A stretch of DNA of 64,000 nucleotides. Origin: Trichopria drosophilae (taxonomy: Eukaryota > Arthropoda > Insecta > Hymenoptera > Diapriidae). The notes under the pieces are model-generated. The model was not told the origin of the DNA, made no database searches, and was given only the letters and a program-made list of their open reading frames with translations. Both the position numbers and the translations under genes were made by a program. The number at the start of each line of letters is the position of its first letter. Position 1 is the first letter of the stretch. The stretch lies in the NCBI GenBank assembly GCA_030407085.1, contig CM059582.1, positions 12,939,501 to 13,003,500 on the forward strand, given 5' to 3'. Positions 1 through 12,666 of this stretch are shown here, piece by piece.

Positions 1-3000
1 AATGAAACTAAAATTTATGAATATTTGGAACTCACAACATGTAAAGTAATAAAATACCCCATTATATTAATTTTATAATTAAAAATAATTAATAAAAATG
101 TCCATAAAATATTGGAGTAAAAGTAAATTGTTTTTAGTAAACTCTTTTAAGAAGGAAGTATGGACTTTACAAATGCTAAATTGAAATAACATCACCAGAG
201 GAAGATTAAAATACCATACATAGAAGAATGAAACAAATATGAAATTTCGAAAATACCTTTAGCGTAGAACTTGAAATTATTGGAATAATATAGGAAACAT
301 GCGGTTTAAAGTATTCCAATTATCTGCAAAATTAGTATGGGAGAAGTATAGGTCAAATGTATGATGAAGCTCTGTCCTGCGAAAGCTTCTCGAAGCACTT
401 GCTATACTCTTCAATTTAGAATTCCTTATGGATCTCGTATAGATTTAAGGATAGGTTGAGAAGTCAATTTATTAAAATAGGGGGTCTCTCTATTTCGCAC
501 ATTTTACTATAAGTATTATAGCTGCATTTTGTAATATACATTAGATCTAGCCAACAGTTGCTCACCATGAGAGATTTTGTATAAGTCATTTCATTGTATT
601 ATATAAAAAAAAATTATCCCGGTCTTTATTTCTTATTATGATTTAGTCACACTGGAAAATTCTTGTGAATTCTACCGAATTTGATCGGGTAAAATCTATC
701 GAGTCTATGAATGATGATTACTGTGGACGAATTAAAAGATTGTCTTGTGAAGTGGATCGCGGTTTTTATATAAAAAACTGGTTTAGACACCTGATTAACT
801 TGTTACCGCAATTATTGTCTTGATTCATATAACTTGTATTAATTGGAAATTGGAATCCTTACTGGTTAAAAAGAGGTTAAATCAACCAAATCATTTCCTG
901 GTGAGATATACTACAGTATTTTTTGTCTATCTTAGGTTAGTAACCTGAGAGAAAACACTTAATACTGCCTAATTCACTGTTTGAGAAGAATTTAATATGC
1001 TTCTAAAAAAATGTACGGCAGAATCTGGTCCACGGCTTGTTGTAAAACTTGTTACGAAATGGAAAATTTGAATGGATTTTTGTGGAACTTGATGTAAAGT
1101 TTGAATTCAGTGGTGCAAAAAAACACGGTCGCAAGATTAAAAAAAAATTGAGTAAACTAAGTTATGTTCGATACATAATTTTGAATTCTCTATTTTGAAT
1201 GTTGGATTTTTTACGTCATATTGGATTCATCGACCCCAAAAATAATTCTAAAATACTTGCAAATTGTGTTTTTTGCCTAATATGCGCACTACACCAGCGG
1301 TGCGAATCGAAAACACATAAAAAACACATAAAAAAATGGATGCATTGAAAAGTGGACAGTCATTTTTTGAAGTATCGATATTTTTACTATCGGCTTTTTG
1401 ACCTGTCGGTTTTCTTATTTGTCGGTCTTTCGCCGACTGCTAAAAATTTCCCGCTATAATGTTAACATGCGTTTTATGAGACTTTAATAGTTAAAAATCA
1501 ATTTTTGTGACAACAGAAATAGAATAATTTTGAATATTTTATCAGGAAATTTCGGTTTTGATTTTTTTTATACTGATCAGGAAAGCGCTAATTATTGAGA
1601 GGCAAAGATAAATACAATATTCACCATTAGGAAATGAAGTCAGACATTATTTGCTGCTTATAAACGCACTTCAAAAACTTCTTAATTATCAAATCAATTC
1701 ATTAAAAACCAATTTCTATCATGGGTGAAGAATACAGTGATGTCTGTTTGCAACTAGCGATGAAATAAGTAACTACATTATATGCATGACAACTTTCTTT
1801 GCGTTTCTCTTCATTGTATATGTTTATTAATGGGAAATTTGATCGATATGACTTAACAATATTCATTATAGCATTTATTAAAAATTTAACAAAATATTTC
1901 TTTTAAAGTTTAGTGAAAATTACCATCCAGGTATATAAATTCCTCAGAATGTGATATAATATAATTAATACGTGAATCTCTGCACAAATTATAAACCAGA
2001 ATGGTAAAATTTTTTATTACAATAGTGAAATATTCTAATATTTCTCTTCGTAAATTGCAATTTATGACAAATGATCGAGAGTACATTCCTCCCTCCGTAA
2101 TTGTTTTACCCCATAATTGTTGTTTTCTTAATTCCATCTGTAATTGTAGTACAAAAATATTCCACAATTGTTGTCACAGGTTCCCCCTTCCAGATGCACC
2201 GAAAAAATAACGGCGCACTCGCGCGTTCGCACGTATGCAAATTTGCACGTGAGCAATTACGGAGGGAGAACTGTATTTAAGTCGTCACGAAATATAACCT
2301 ACAAATTATGCTTGAATGTAATATTAACGCGATCCGATAACAATTTCAGTGCCCCAAAGGAATAACTTTAATTGCACATTTTGATACAGCATTTGGACCT
2401 AATATTTACTGCTTCTCCAATTGCCGATGTAAAAAATTCGTGTTTCTATTACAGAAATTAAAATTGACTCTAAACTACCCTATAAAATGGTACCAAATGT
2501 CAAATCCAAGACGACTATTGGTTTATTTCGTTGCGCATTGTTTGTGGATTGTTCATTGATTGTTTTGACCCATCTTTTACGTGACTTTCAGATATTATTG
2601 ATTAATGTCCATGTTAAATAAATATATACACTGAAAAACAATTTGGTTGCTGTAAAAAAAAAACGATTATGCTAACATTCATTATTCTTACAGCAACTCT
2701 CCACGTGAATTTCGGAGATTGGACCATTTTTTGTAACAATTAGATATTCTTTATTATAATATGTAAGCATTACTGTCGTTATTTTCCTTCAGCATTCTAA
2801 AATATCATAATATCCCATCTATAATTTTTCTGTACCAACTACGTAAGGTATTCCACTATTTACAGTAATCTCCTAATTGTAATTTGTACAACAATTTTGA
2901 ATTGGCTTCAGTAAATCTTTATACTTTCAAGCTGATAGGGATAAAAATTCGAATTAATTTTTATTTTTGTTTACTTAACGTATTTCATGCATGAATCACT

Positions 3001-3080
3001 ATGTCAATCATGATACAAGAAAAGTTTAAGGAATTTGGACTTTAAAGAAGAGCCCAGGCAGGTAGAAAATTAGTAGTTAC
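1..3080. other. AT-rich non-coding DNA, no gene seen
   Basis: No open frame here has recognisable protein features, and the few frames of 60-85 codons overlap each other on opposite strands. A short stretch near 1225-1260 contains the phrase CATCGACCCCAAAAA, which recurs near 61640 and, in variant form, near 11567. It is probably a relic of the satellite-like repeat described elsewhere in this annotation. The stretch at about 2040-2280 contains a 15-bp inverted repeat, listed separately. Nothing else stands out. Confidence 0.6.
2089..2268. repeat. 15-bp inverted repeat enclosing about 150 bp, possible MITE relic
   Basis: CTCCCTCCGTAATTG at 2089-2103 is exactly complementary to CAATTACGGAGGGAG at 2254-2268. 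The enclosed DNA is more CpG-rich than its surroundings (2205-2250). The match does not extend clearly outside the 15 bases, and no target duplication was recognised. It may be the remnant of a miniature inverted-repeat element or a chance hairpin. Confidence 0.4.
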
Positions 3081-3089
3081 ATCAACGTC

Positions 3090-4800
3090 GGAAAAACAAG
3101 TGAATTTCTTCAGTGCATTGATTGTTTGCCCGCATCCGATGCAGACGCTCGAGACCGTCGGCTTCAGACAGAAGCGGGAAACTTGTTTCGTTCGATCCGA
3201 ACGGAAAATTAACCTAGGTCAAGATCGACTTTTCGCCATTAATTTTTTTTTCTTTCTTATGCCAATTTCACTGAGATTTTGCCGATTTCGTTCTCGGAAG
3301 TTCCTCTTCGTTTGTTTCTGTGACTAGGCCAAACGCCCGCCAGGCGCAATGATCTCGTTATGAAATAATCTTCTCGGAAAATGGCGTTGCAAGTGGAGCA
3401 GCCGAGGGAAAGCGACTGCAACTTCCTAGGCGTGGTCGGGATAATTATTTCCTTGAGTAAATTAGACATAGACGAGGGTTCAGCGCTGCGGGTTTTCCCG
3501 GCGAAAAGTCGGAGCTTTAATTCGTCGGCGTCTTACGGACCGTGCGGAAATTATGGTCTGTACGGCAGCACATATATATTCACACTGCGGCGAGTCTAAA
3601 GTTTCGACTCGAGGAAATATTAGCTCATTTAGCGGATCTTGAATTGTACATGGGCCTCCGGCTAATTTGTTGAGATGATTGAAAGTTAAAGCGAACGTCA
3701 CTTTTAGCTGGAGAAAGGCCATCGATCCAGTGGCTAATTTTCGCGTTTTGCTTAAACATTAGCTTCAAGCAAATTCGTTGTTGGCAAACATCTTCCATCC
3801 GTCCCCTCAGAGATATTTCAACCGTTGAAATTTTAATTCTTGATATTTTTTCCTCTTGGGGATAGAAGAAAATCGTATTTGACAGGATTCAAAAAGTGAA
3901 CAGGTAATTAACAACGATATCAGCCACGATGTACGAACCCTTCGTCGTTTTTCCTCCCTCTTCCATTCATCTCCCACTTTGCCAACATGGATCCATCTCG
4001 TCGTTGCGAACTTTCGGAAGCAAACGAAGCTGAGCTTCACGGATGGAGAAGTTTGGAGAAGTAGAGCGTAGGGTAGATCGGTGAGTAACGAAGCTCCCGT
4101 CAATCGTTTCGATGGAAAGTGTTTCTTTTCTCATAGAAATCACTTCCGAATCGCTGCGTCACCGTATTTATCGAAACTCCCGTTAACGCACGAATGATGG
4201 ATTTTTCGAATCATCCCATGTACGAAAAACCTTATTGAAGTCTTCATAATGACGATGATGGAATCGAATATTTTCGAAGGGAGTGACGTTTCAAAAGCGG
4301 GCGAAAATTCAAAACACGTCTTAATTATCTCCAAAATAATTTTGGAGGCCTTTCAAGCTTCGTTGAGTTTAGCAGATATTTTTTGAGTAATGTCTAGATT
4401 ATCATGACACAGATGACACAGACGAAAGTCTTTTCCCTTCGAGAGAAATCTATTGATACGCTGAAAATCAATATTTGTTTATGTCCGATGAATGTTTATC
4501 TTTTCCCCGATGCGTCCTGTCTGTCAATACCCGCAGGATTACTGACGAGCAATCCGTGTATTACCTCTGCAAACTGAAAAATCTCGTTTCGATTTCCAGA
4601 TGATCCAGACTCAGGAGATATCGATGTTTATTTACGTCAGATGAGTGTCTTGTATTTTATGCGACATGAAAGTGACGTTCGACAATCGAGTTTGAGGGAC
4701 AAGTTAACTCGCAAATACATACTGTTTATCTACCTGCGGTTTTCCGGATCAAACAATCCACCGGCTATTTAAACGAGCAGAATTTCGACGGTGCTTTTAT
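3090..4800. other. CpG-rich, GC-raised block without a recognised gene
   Basis: Base composition shifts visibly: CG dinucleotides are frequent (for example 3120-3180, 3320-3560 and 3940-4080) compared with the flanking AT-rich DNA. Open frames of 60-98 codons occur on both strands, but they overlap in antisense and show no domain I recognise, so I do not call a CDS. In insect genomes such patches often mark a promoter, a conserved non-coding element or an exon of a gene whose other exons lie outside the window. Which of these applies cannot be settled from this sequence alone. Confidence 0.45.
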
Positions 4801-6250
4801 TCTATTTCCAGTTAATTCATCTCATACTGTAATGTTTTATTAATAGCTATTAACTAATTATTGATTATTGCTTTGCGATAGAATTACGGTCAAATTATCC
4901 CCTGATGCCAAAGGACCAGAGCTGAAAATCAATTCTAATTACTAATTATTTATTAAACTCGTCGACGTAGTCGAATCATTTTAATTACGGCTGTTTCTAT
5001 ATGTTTAATCGATCCTGTGTGTATTTAGTACCGGCATGCTGCATTGTTGTTTATTTGTGTTACAATTTTGTGTAGGGGGTTGTAATGTGAGGACGTAAAT
5101 GGTAACGGTTAATGAAGCGAATAGTTTTAGTGACGTTCGCAGAATTTTGTTTTTTAATGAAGTGTATATTACCTGGATTTGCAGGAAAAATATGAATTAT
5201 ATTTTGATGATATATGATATCATGATAATGATCCAAGGAGATCACAAATTAAGATTATCACTTAAGTTTTATTTTTAGTCTTAAAACATCACGGTTACAA
5301 CTATCTGGACATTTTAAAAATACAACAAAAAATATGGCTTTGGCCTACAAATTTTTAATTAGTAGCCAGTTTTCGATTCTGGCATATAGATTTTTTTCCT
5401 CGACGTTAACTGTTGTTGATATCTACTCTGGCAATAGAAATTTTGCAGATATAAAAAGATAAGTGTCAATTATTTTTAGTACTTATATAAATATGTAGAG
5501 TTTCATTAAAATTCGTCGATGACACTTGGGAAGGTTTGCTTGTTAGAATCTCTCACATCGATTGTCTTATTAAAAAAAGAAGTGAGCAGAATAGAGTTGT
5601 TGACATAAATAACTTTTACGAATTTCCATAAAATATTGGCTACAGGCAATTCTATGTTTCTGTACAAAAACGAATTATTGTTCCAGTTTATTAGAATGTT
5701 ATGAGATTTTTGAATTTAATTTTTAAACATCTTCCTTATTTTTATTCTTTGTTTGTATATCAAATTTAATAATAAACTAGTGTTGGCGTGGTGCCTCGCA
5801 AGTTCCGCTCGCTCAGAAACATTCGACCCAGTAGAGAGTTGGCTATTCCTTAATACCCGTTTGTTCGCTAACAGCTTTCAATTATATTATAAAATTATAT
5901 TGATATTTAGGGGTCCAATCATATTTAGGTCCAAGTGGCTTCGATAGATATGTTACAACAATATAGTGTTTCTTATATGTATGAAAATTGAAAATGAGCA
6001 TTTTCAAAACTTCGACCCCGACAACAGGCCAGCCGAAGTATTAATAAATAAAAGTTGCAAAACACTTACTTCAAGCACTTGTATTGTAATAGACTATTCG
6101 ATGCATATTACATGTTTACAGTGTTTTACTAATTACTGTCTGTATCACTATGATCTTATATATACAATATATACATATAATTCGTCAAAGATATCTTGAA
6201 AGTGTCGAAAAGATCTCTGACGGGTATCTTTTAGATACTATAAGACATCT
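4800..6250. other. AT-rich non-coding DNA, no gene seen
   Basis: No convincing coding frame, RNA gene or structured repeat was seen. Small frames at 5060-5245 (minus), 5753-5947 and 5966-6199 (plus) have no recognisable protein character. Confidence 0.6.
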
Positions 6251-6261
6251 TTTAGATATAT

Positions 6262-6965
6262 CGAAATAGTTATTTTCGTATCAAGGGCGTAAAAGAACTT
6301 TGCACCCGTACGTGATCACCGCGCCCGAGGGGCTGGCAAAGACTACCCCTGGGGGATAGGGGGTCGAAACGTCGAAATTTGATGAAAAACAATAGGGTAA
6401 TTTTTTTGCCGCGATGACCAAATTCAATACTTTTTCAGACAATAGTTATAAACATTTTAAACCAGTTTTTATGGCATTATCGTTGACTTTAGGAAGAAAA
6501 TGCATACAACCTTTTTGTAGAGAATTTCATGCTCTATCTTTTTTATTTGAAACATTTTTTAATAAAATTTGAATTTTTCAAAATAAATGCAAAAAGTACA
6601 AAGAAACTTAATTGGGGCTAATTTTTTTTAGTAATGGACGGGTGGATCTGCCCCAAAATCTAATGCGATCTAAGTTATGCCAAGACGCGTATTTAAAAAA
6701 AAAAATTTATATCAATACGCTTATCCGTTCGCGAGTTATCGCGAGACAAAAAAACGGGACGTACGGACGTACGTACGTACAAGATCACGGACACAAATTT
6801 TTTTTATTGTTGATTTGGGTTCCTTAGGGTCTGAAACGTCGACATTTGATGAAAAACTATATGGTAATTTTTTTGCCCGAAGTGACCAAATTCAATACTT
6901 CGTCCAGACTTAGTCTGGGTCGAAGTAATTACGGTCTTTTGCCCCTGGGGTCTTTTTCGGTTAAG
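6262..6965. repeat. Dispersed repeat with two diverged direct copies of about 80 bp
   Basis: The stretch around 6360-6440 and the stretch around 6829-6910 align in the same orientation. Both contain GGTC(T)GAAACGTCGA, then TTTGATGAAAAAC, then GGTAATTTTTTTGCC, then GACCAAATTCAATACTT. Between them lie AT-rich DNA and a short alternating tract ACGGACGTACGTACGTAC (about 6762-6780). The left edge begins with a phrase (TATCAAGGGCG, about 6279-6289) also present at about 32497-32507, so this is one copy of a dispersed family. Small frames within it are not considered genes. Confidence 0.6.
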
Positions 6966-7120
6966 CTCAGCATAAATGCTGTCCTTAGAATGCTTCAACT
7001 CTGCCACCATAACTCACATCATTTTTAAATGCCAATCTTTCAGTAAATTTTTCAATTAAATCTTACCTCAAATAACGCCGAACTATAACGTATTTTTGAG
7101 TGTGAATCGAACAATGTGTT

Positions 7121-7138
7121 AGAGAGAGAGAGAGAGAG
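7121..7138. repeat. (AG)n microsatellite
   Basis: Nine uninterrupted AG units. Simple sequence repeat with no inferred function. Confidence 0.9.
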
Positions 7139-7489
7139 GAAATGTAATAAAAAACATTTTTTAACCTCCCCTCCCTTTAATGTGAGTATAAATCGGGACC
7201 AAATATTTACGAAACTGAACTATTTTTAATGAGGAAATCGTCGAAAAAATAACAAAGAGCAACCACATTTCTTTTTTGTGAGACAACTTGAATCAGAGGT
7301 GGTGGATCCTATAGATTTTTTGCCGCTGACAACGAATTTGTTACCTAAATTGACCCATCACATCCGGATTAGTGAGGAAGAGAGATTATTTGATTAATTA
7401 AATTTACCTCAAATTAATAAATATTAAAAAGTACAATATTATAATATAACGATTTAGAGAGGCGAAACTGCTTACAAGTTAGAAAAATA

Positions 7490-7720
7490 TAGAGAGGGGG
7501 TGAGAGAAGGGAGAGAGGGAAGGGGAATGTGGATATGGACGATGGATTGATGGTGGGGGGGGGGGGGGGGTGGGAGAGGAGGAAAGAAGGAAATATAATA
7601 TATATTTATTGAAAGAAGGCGGAAAATATGAGAGAATCAGTACGGGAAATGGATATATTATAGATACATATATTATGAGAGAATTGGAGAGAGGGGAGAG
7701 AGGGGGGGAGGATCAAGAGA
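7490..7720. repeat. Purine-rich low-complexity tract with a 16-G run
   Basis: The plus strand is almost entirely A and G in blocks (GAGAGGGA, GGAGAGAGGG and similar), with an uninterrupted run of 16 G at 7555-7570. Such tracts can adopt triplex or G-quadruplex structure and are prone to length errors in assembly. The small open frame through it (7570-7770) is a by-product of the low complexity. Confidence 0.8.
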
Positions 7721-8619
7721 AGTTATTAAAATTTGAAATAAATCTCGAAATGAATAACCTTACATGTTGAATATCGGGTTGAACGAAACATATCGGCTAT
7801 ATGAATGAGATACAAGAGTCTACATCGGAAGGTAAATGGTAAACGAATTTTCAAATAAGTAAGAATTTTTCTTTTCCGCAATTTTTTCTTAAGTGAAAAT
7901 AATTGTAATATAGAAGATCTTGGAATAGCGGAATAAATCGAACCAAGTTCGGGAATCGAACTAAATTAAAATAGATGTTATTTGGCCTTCATTCCAGCAC
8001 CGATTTGTGCTCGTGGAGTGACCATTACCTTAAATGAATTTTTGCGGTTTCCTGTAGTGAATGAGTCTTCATAAGAGGTGTCAATATATAATCTAAACGT
8101 TTAATTTGACGATTGAAAATTGTTTATGAGCAATGCGAATGTTATAAATCTGAAACATTATTTCTACGTTCTTCAAAGTATCTAGAAACAATAGTATCTG
8201 AGAATTTCAGTCTCGTTGATTGCGCAGTGGCTATGGTGTAAATCGAGACTCAATTTCGACTGTTAGAATAAAACTGTGGATAACGGAGAACCCATTATTA
8301 CTTCGAAGAGAACCTCGTCATTATCTATACTTCACTATTTATTATAGACAAAAAAAAAATTTTGCTTCAATTGGTTGCAGCTAGTTTTTCCTGATACCTG
8401 AAAAGTTGGCAGTAGTATCAAACAGTTTGCAAAGATTAATAATCTAAGTTAGCACTAATTGCTATAATTCCTAAGTAGTGATTGCTACGTAATATTCATT
8501 ATTTTTATAATCCAGTGTTACAGAATTGTATAAGAAATTATAGAAATTTAGAAAACTAACATCCAGTTTTGGATACTATTTATAACAGACCATATAGAAT
8601 ACGATGGACTCATACATTA

Positions 8620-8810
8620 GAGTTCGGGTATATTTACCTGCTCGGTTCCTCGCCTTCCAATTCCGTCTCGTCATATTTACCAAAAGAAGGCGAGCGCCGC
8701 TTCTCCCACTCCTCTCAGTCTAGTTATGTCCGTGACGTCATAGCAGGCCCTTCTTGAGGCCCCAGCGCGTAAGGTGGGGGCAAAAGAGAGTGGCGAAAGT
8801 GGGAAATAAT
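8620..8810. promoter_or_regulatory. CpG-rich patch with a perfect CRE/ATF palindrome
   Basis: TGACGTCA, the canonical CREB/ATF site, lies at 8733-8740. It sits inside a short island of raised GC and CG content (8660-8800) flanked by AT-rich DNA. No TATA box or downstream coding frame was identified with confidence. A second TGACGTCA occurs alone at 30095-30102. An 8-bp site is expected by chance about once per 65 kb in unbiased sequence, so the first site is supported mainly by its GC-rich setting. Regulatory activity is inference only. Confidence 0.3.
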
Positions 8811-9470
8811 ATACATTCAGAAAATGTTCCTTTGAATAATTCTTATACTGTCTAGTGTATACTAAAATGTTCTACCTTGATGTAATACTATTAATAACAT
8901 TATATATAAGATGCCTTAAGATGAATAAAGAAACAATTACACCGTTTTTCTGCACAGGGAGAAAAAAATGGAACCATGGAAAAATGGTAGAAACGATTTT
9001 AACATGTAAATAGTAGAATTAACAATATGAAAGATTATATTTGAGATCGGAGGTTATGTACGATTGATTAAAGATTGGGAAATACTAAAGAGAACACTTT
9101 TGCTGTTCCGTGTTCTATGAAAATAATTAATGTAACTACTTTTTGTATTTTATTAGTATTAAGCATTTTACTATTACAAAATGGTTTCGTTAACTATTTT
9201 CTTTCTCTTTGTGCAACATTTCTATACTGTCACTAAGTCAGAAATTCAGCTGCATAATTCCGAGTAATTTGTTTGAAATATTTTTTGCAATTGTCCCACT
9301 GGTACCAATAATGGAAAAGTTGATTTCTTATGAAAATAAAGTCCGAACTCTTTACTTTCTGAATTTTAATATGAATGAAATTTTGGCGGTTAACAAAATT
9401 TTGTTTACTTTTGCAAGTTTATATATTGTTTACGATGTTATCGATTACAACGTCTTCCAAAATTAATTTG
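8811..9470. other. AT-rich non-coding DNA, no gene seen
   Basis: An 85-codon plus frame at 9209-9466 has a hydrophobic, low-complexity composition typical of translated AT-rich DNA and no recognisable motif. It is not called as a gene. Confidence 0.55.
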
Positions 9471-9745
9471 ATGTAATCGTTTACCACGGTTCAACAAAGG
9501 TCCACCTTGCGATCGGGCAATTGGCGCCCAATCCCGTCGTTCGCAAATGTAACTACACGCCACTATAGGAAGGTATACGAAACCAGGGTTAGCTTAAGCG
9601 AACGGCACAGATGAACGCTTGAAAATCGATCGTTATTTCGCGCGCGCGAATATTGAAGGGAATTGTTCACTCGAGCGAGCGAACCCGCCAAACATCCTAA
9701 ACATCTAATCCATGCATCGACGCTCCAAAAGTCCATAGATTAGCT
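9470..9745. other. CpG-rich patch, possible regulatory element or exon fragment
   Basis: This 270-bp stretch contrasts with its surroundings. It contains CGCGCGCG (about 9640-9650), TTGGCGCCCAAT (a near-palindrome at about 9520) and many CG dinucleotides. No frame is open across it with a recognisable product. It may be a conserved non-coding element. There is no direct evidence of function. Confidence 0.35.
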
Positions 9746-11340
9746 ATTTACCACCTCGTCGATGAATATGACCTGAAATTCATGGAATTGTAATAAAACA
9801 TATATAAACATAAATAAGTATCAATAAAATGCCTGTGTTCCAATGTATCGACAAATTCAATAAAAATTGACTTTGAAGCAACAGAATAGCCTTTACCAGA
9901 TTGTAATATTTTAGATGTATAGATGCCTTCCCTTTCGTATAAGTTAAATTGGAACCGAGATCAAGTTTACTCCTCAAAGAAGAAAATGAGAAACATCTGC
10001 AATATCGCAGAAGATAATTCTCCGAGAAGTGCAGTTTTTGTTGAAACTTGTCACTGGAGCTTACCGATAATCGATGATTGATTATTGTTATTTCTTAAAA
10101 GTCATTCTTGCGTTACGTGAATCCGAAGTAATATATCCAACTCTTTGAATCGGAATTCGTGAAACCTATTCCACGGGTTAGCGGTACTAACAGAAAATGG
10201 GGGTTTACGCATCGATTGTATTGAAAACAGAAATAATACTGTATTTGTGTTTACAATATTTTGAATCATTTCCTTTTTATTGAATGTAATAAGATGTGGG
10301 ATTCTTTAGACGGTCTTATTAAATTGAAAAATATTTCAGTTGATCCATTTCCGGATTGAGAACTTCAATGGTAACGAAAAATAAACACATTATTTTAATT
10401 TTAAAAAAAAAGTTTTTATTTATTTAGTGAAATTAAATACAGAGCACACTACATAGATTATCTTAATTGACCAAAAATGTTATTAATATACCAAAAAAAA
10501 AACTGCAGGCACGTCTAGAGCGACATAGAACATATTGTAGGTCAAGTCACTCTGAGAAAAATGTGGTGGTATAATTTTCATACATCCCCAAAAATCTAAT
10601 TTTATAACCAAAATGTTATTCTTGGATTCATGCCAATAATTAATCATCATCACTGTAATCTTTCTCCGAATTACAACTGTTTTTAATTTTAAAGCTGTAA
10701 AGCTTACCTTTCTGACGATCCACGCCTTATATTGATGAAGGGAAACCATACGAGACTGCAGTTGAGTATGGATGATTTGTCATGTTCTTTTTTAATTTTT
10801 CTAATTTGAAAGCGATTTTTTATTATTCCAAGTTATTGATTGCTTGTTATTCTCGTTGTAAAAGGAAATGTAATATTGCGTTGGATGCACTTTAGTTGAA
10901 CGAAAGCGAATTAAAATTGACAGAGTTTTATGAGTTTTATAATATCGACTGTGATATTAATGTTTTAAGATGTTTAAACTGTGAACACTATTCTATTTCT
11001 ATTCTCAAAATTTCGAAGTCTGATTTATCATCAAATTTGGCAATGTTTTTTCGATATTATTTCATGATGGAGAATTTTTTCTAATTAATGTTTAGAAAGT
11101 AAATGTAAAGTAAATGCCGCGCAGAAAGCGTTTTTCTTGGACCAAGATAGATGAAAATTGGAAGAATTGTGTGACTTTTAAAATTCTAGGGATTTTTCGC
11201 TTAATTTAAAGGTCTATGTCGTTTTTACCTGTTTACAAGCGATCTCTGATCATAGTGGAATATAAAATTTCAATATTTGGCTTTACATTTATAAATAAAA
11301 TGTTAGTAAGCTCTCTTTACTGTAAACCTTTAAAAAGTCT
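9746..11340. other. AT-rich non-coding DNA, no gene seen
   Basis: Several frames of 60-90 codons (9780-9977 minus, 10483-10749 minus, 10896-11084 plus) lack any recognisable motif and look like chance. No RNA gene was seen. Confidence 0.6.
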
Positions 11341-11349
11341 CCCTGATAC

Positions 11350-11780
11350 ATTCTACTTTTTGGAAATTTAGTGCTAAGTTTTAGTTCTGATTTGTCTGAG
11401 TTCTGATCTACCGTTTGGAATGTTTGACATCTGACTTACAGGTAATAAGCAAAAATCTTCAAGAAATATATTTTAATAAATTTGGTCCAATTTAAAAAAT
11501 ACCGTCTGCTATGTTGCATCCACGATTTTGATATTTTAAAATCTGACTTCGAAATCTGATTCCTGATCAGCGACCCAAAAGATATTCAGATACTCATTGG
11601 CATAAAAATAATAAATTTTTTAAAAGAACTGAACACTTTGTATTAATATTTGTGTGATAAAATATTCTTCTAAGGTCATTTTTAGTCCACCATCTTGAAA
11701 TTTAAAATTTTGAAAAGTACTTTTCACCATTATGAAGCCTTGATATTGCGAACTCGATATTTTCAGATGAAACAGTGCTC
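11350..11780 (-). repeat. Degenerate satellite-like repeat units, reverse orientation
   Basis: On the minus strand this stretch contains the phrases that define the repeat clusters at 30.95-32.1 kb and 61.1-61.7 kb. These are a GGGTCGCTGATC phrase (complement of GATCAGCGACCC at about 11565-11576), a run like AGATTTNNAAATC, and an AAGATGGTGGAC phrase (complement of GTCCACCATCTT at about 11685-11696) in place of the usual ATGGCGGA. Units are strongly diverged, so the limits are approximate. Confidence 0.45.
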
Positions 11781-12506
11781 TGATTAATTATCATAACAAA
11801 AATAATCGTGTTTGAAACAAAATTGCCAAAAATGTATATTTGTTAAAAAAAAAATGGCCACGACTTTTCAAAATTTCATTTTTCTGGAATTCTATTGACA
11901 TATCCTCTAATAGTGTGTCTAAATACGTAAGAAATGGCTATTGAAATAATTTTTACGTTCGTAGAAACAGATAAATTAGTAACGGTTAATTCGTTTTTGT
12001 TCAACAAAAGTGCATTCAAAACGACATTACATTTACTTTCATACCGTTAATAACTAAATATCGCCAATCTAGAATAATATCAAAAAATTGTCTTCAAATT
12101 TGACAAAATTAAAAATAAACACGAAAAAACTCTTTCAATTTAAACAAAAATATGTAAATTGGCTAAGTTTACAGTATTTATGAGTGATTATTCTCTGAAC
12201 CCAACTAAAACAGGGGGATTGGACCTGAAAATTAGATTTTAGGGATGTACGAGAAAATGATAAAATACCATTCTTCTTAGTTTAATAGTAATCAACTGAT
12301 TCTATCTTTTGCTATGAAAAAGAGTTCGCATTCATTTTTGTTTTAATAGTGACAAGATTTCGAAGTTCATAAGACTTGGGTCATTTGTGAATCCAGGGTA
12401 ATCGAAATCTGAATCAGAAACAGATCCGAAATTTGATCGTCACTCTTTAAAGCTAGCACAAACAGATCTGTTTTTGACCATAACATGATCCAAAACAGAT
12501 GAATTT

Positions 12507-12666
12507 TTAACCCTTAGTTCGATGGCTATTTTAAGGCCTTTTTCTCCCACTACCTGGGTAAAAATTGTCCAGCCGTTCAAAAATGCTTACAGTTGTGCAA
12601 TTTATAAAGTAGAATTTGAATTTTCTCTGGGTCGAAAACGACCCATGCGTCGAGATTAAGGATTAA
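12507..12666. mobile_element. 160-bp TTAA-flanked MITE, piggyBac-like
   Basis: TTAA stands at both ends (12507-12510 and 12663-12666). Just inside, the left end reads CCCTTAGTTCGATGG and the complement of the right end reads TCCTTAATCTCGACGCATGG, so the termini are imperfect inverted repeats. TTAA target duplication with a C/T-rich terminus is the hallmark of piggyBac-superfamily elements (family knowledge). There is no coding capacity, so it would be a non-autonomous miniature copy dependent on a transposase elsewhere. Confidence 0.55.

Noticed and set aside
3257..4103. Overlapping frames in the CpG-rich block as a host gene
   Set aside because: Frames overlap in antisense, lack recognisable motifs, and no consistent set of splice sites joins them.
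7570..7770. 66-codon frame rich in Glu/Arg/Gly
   Set aside because: It is a direct translation of the purine-rich low-complexity tract.
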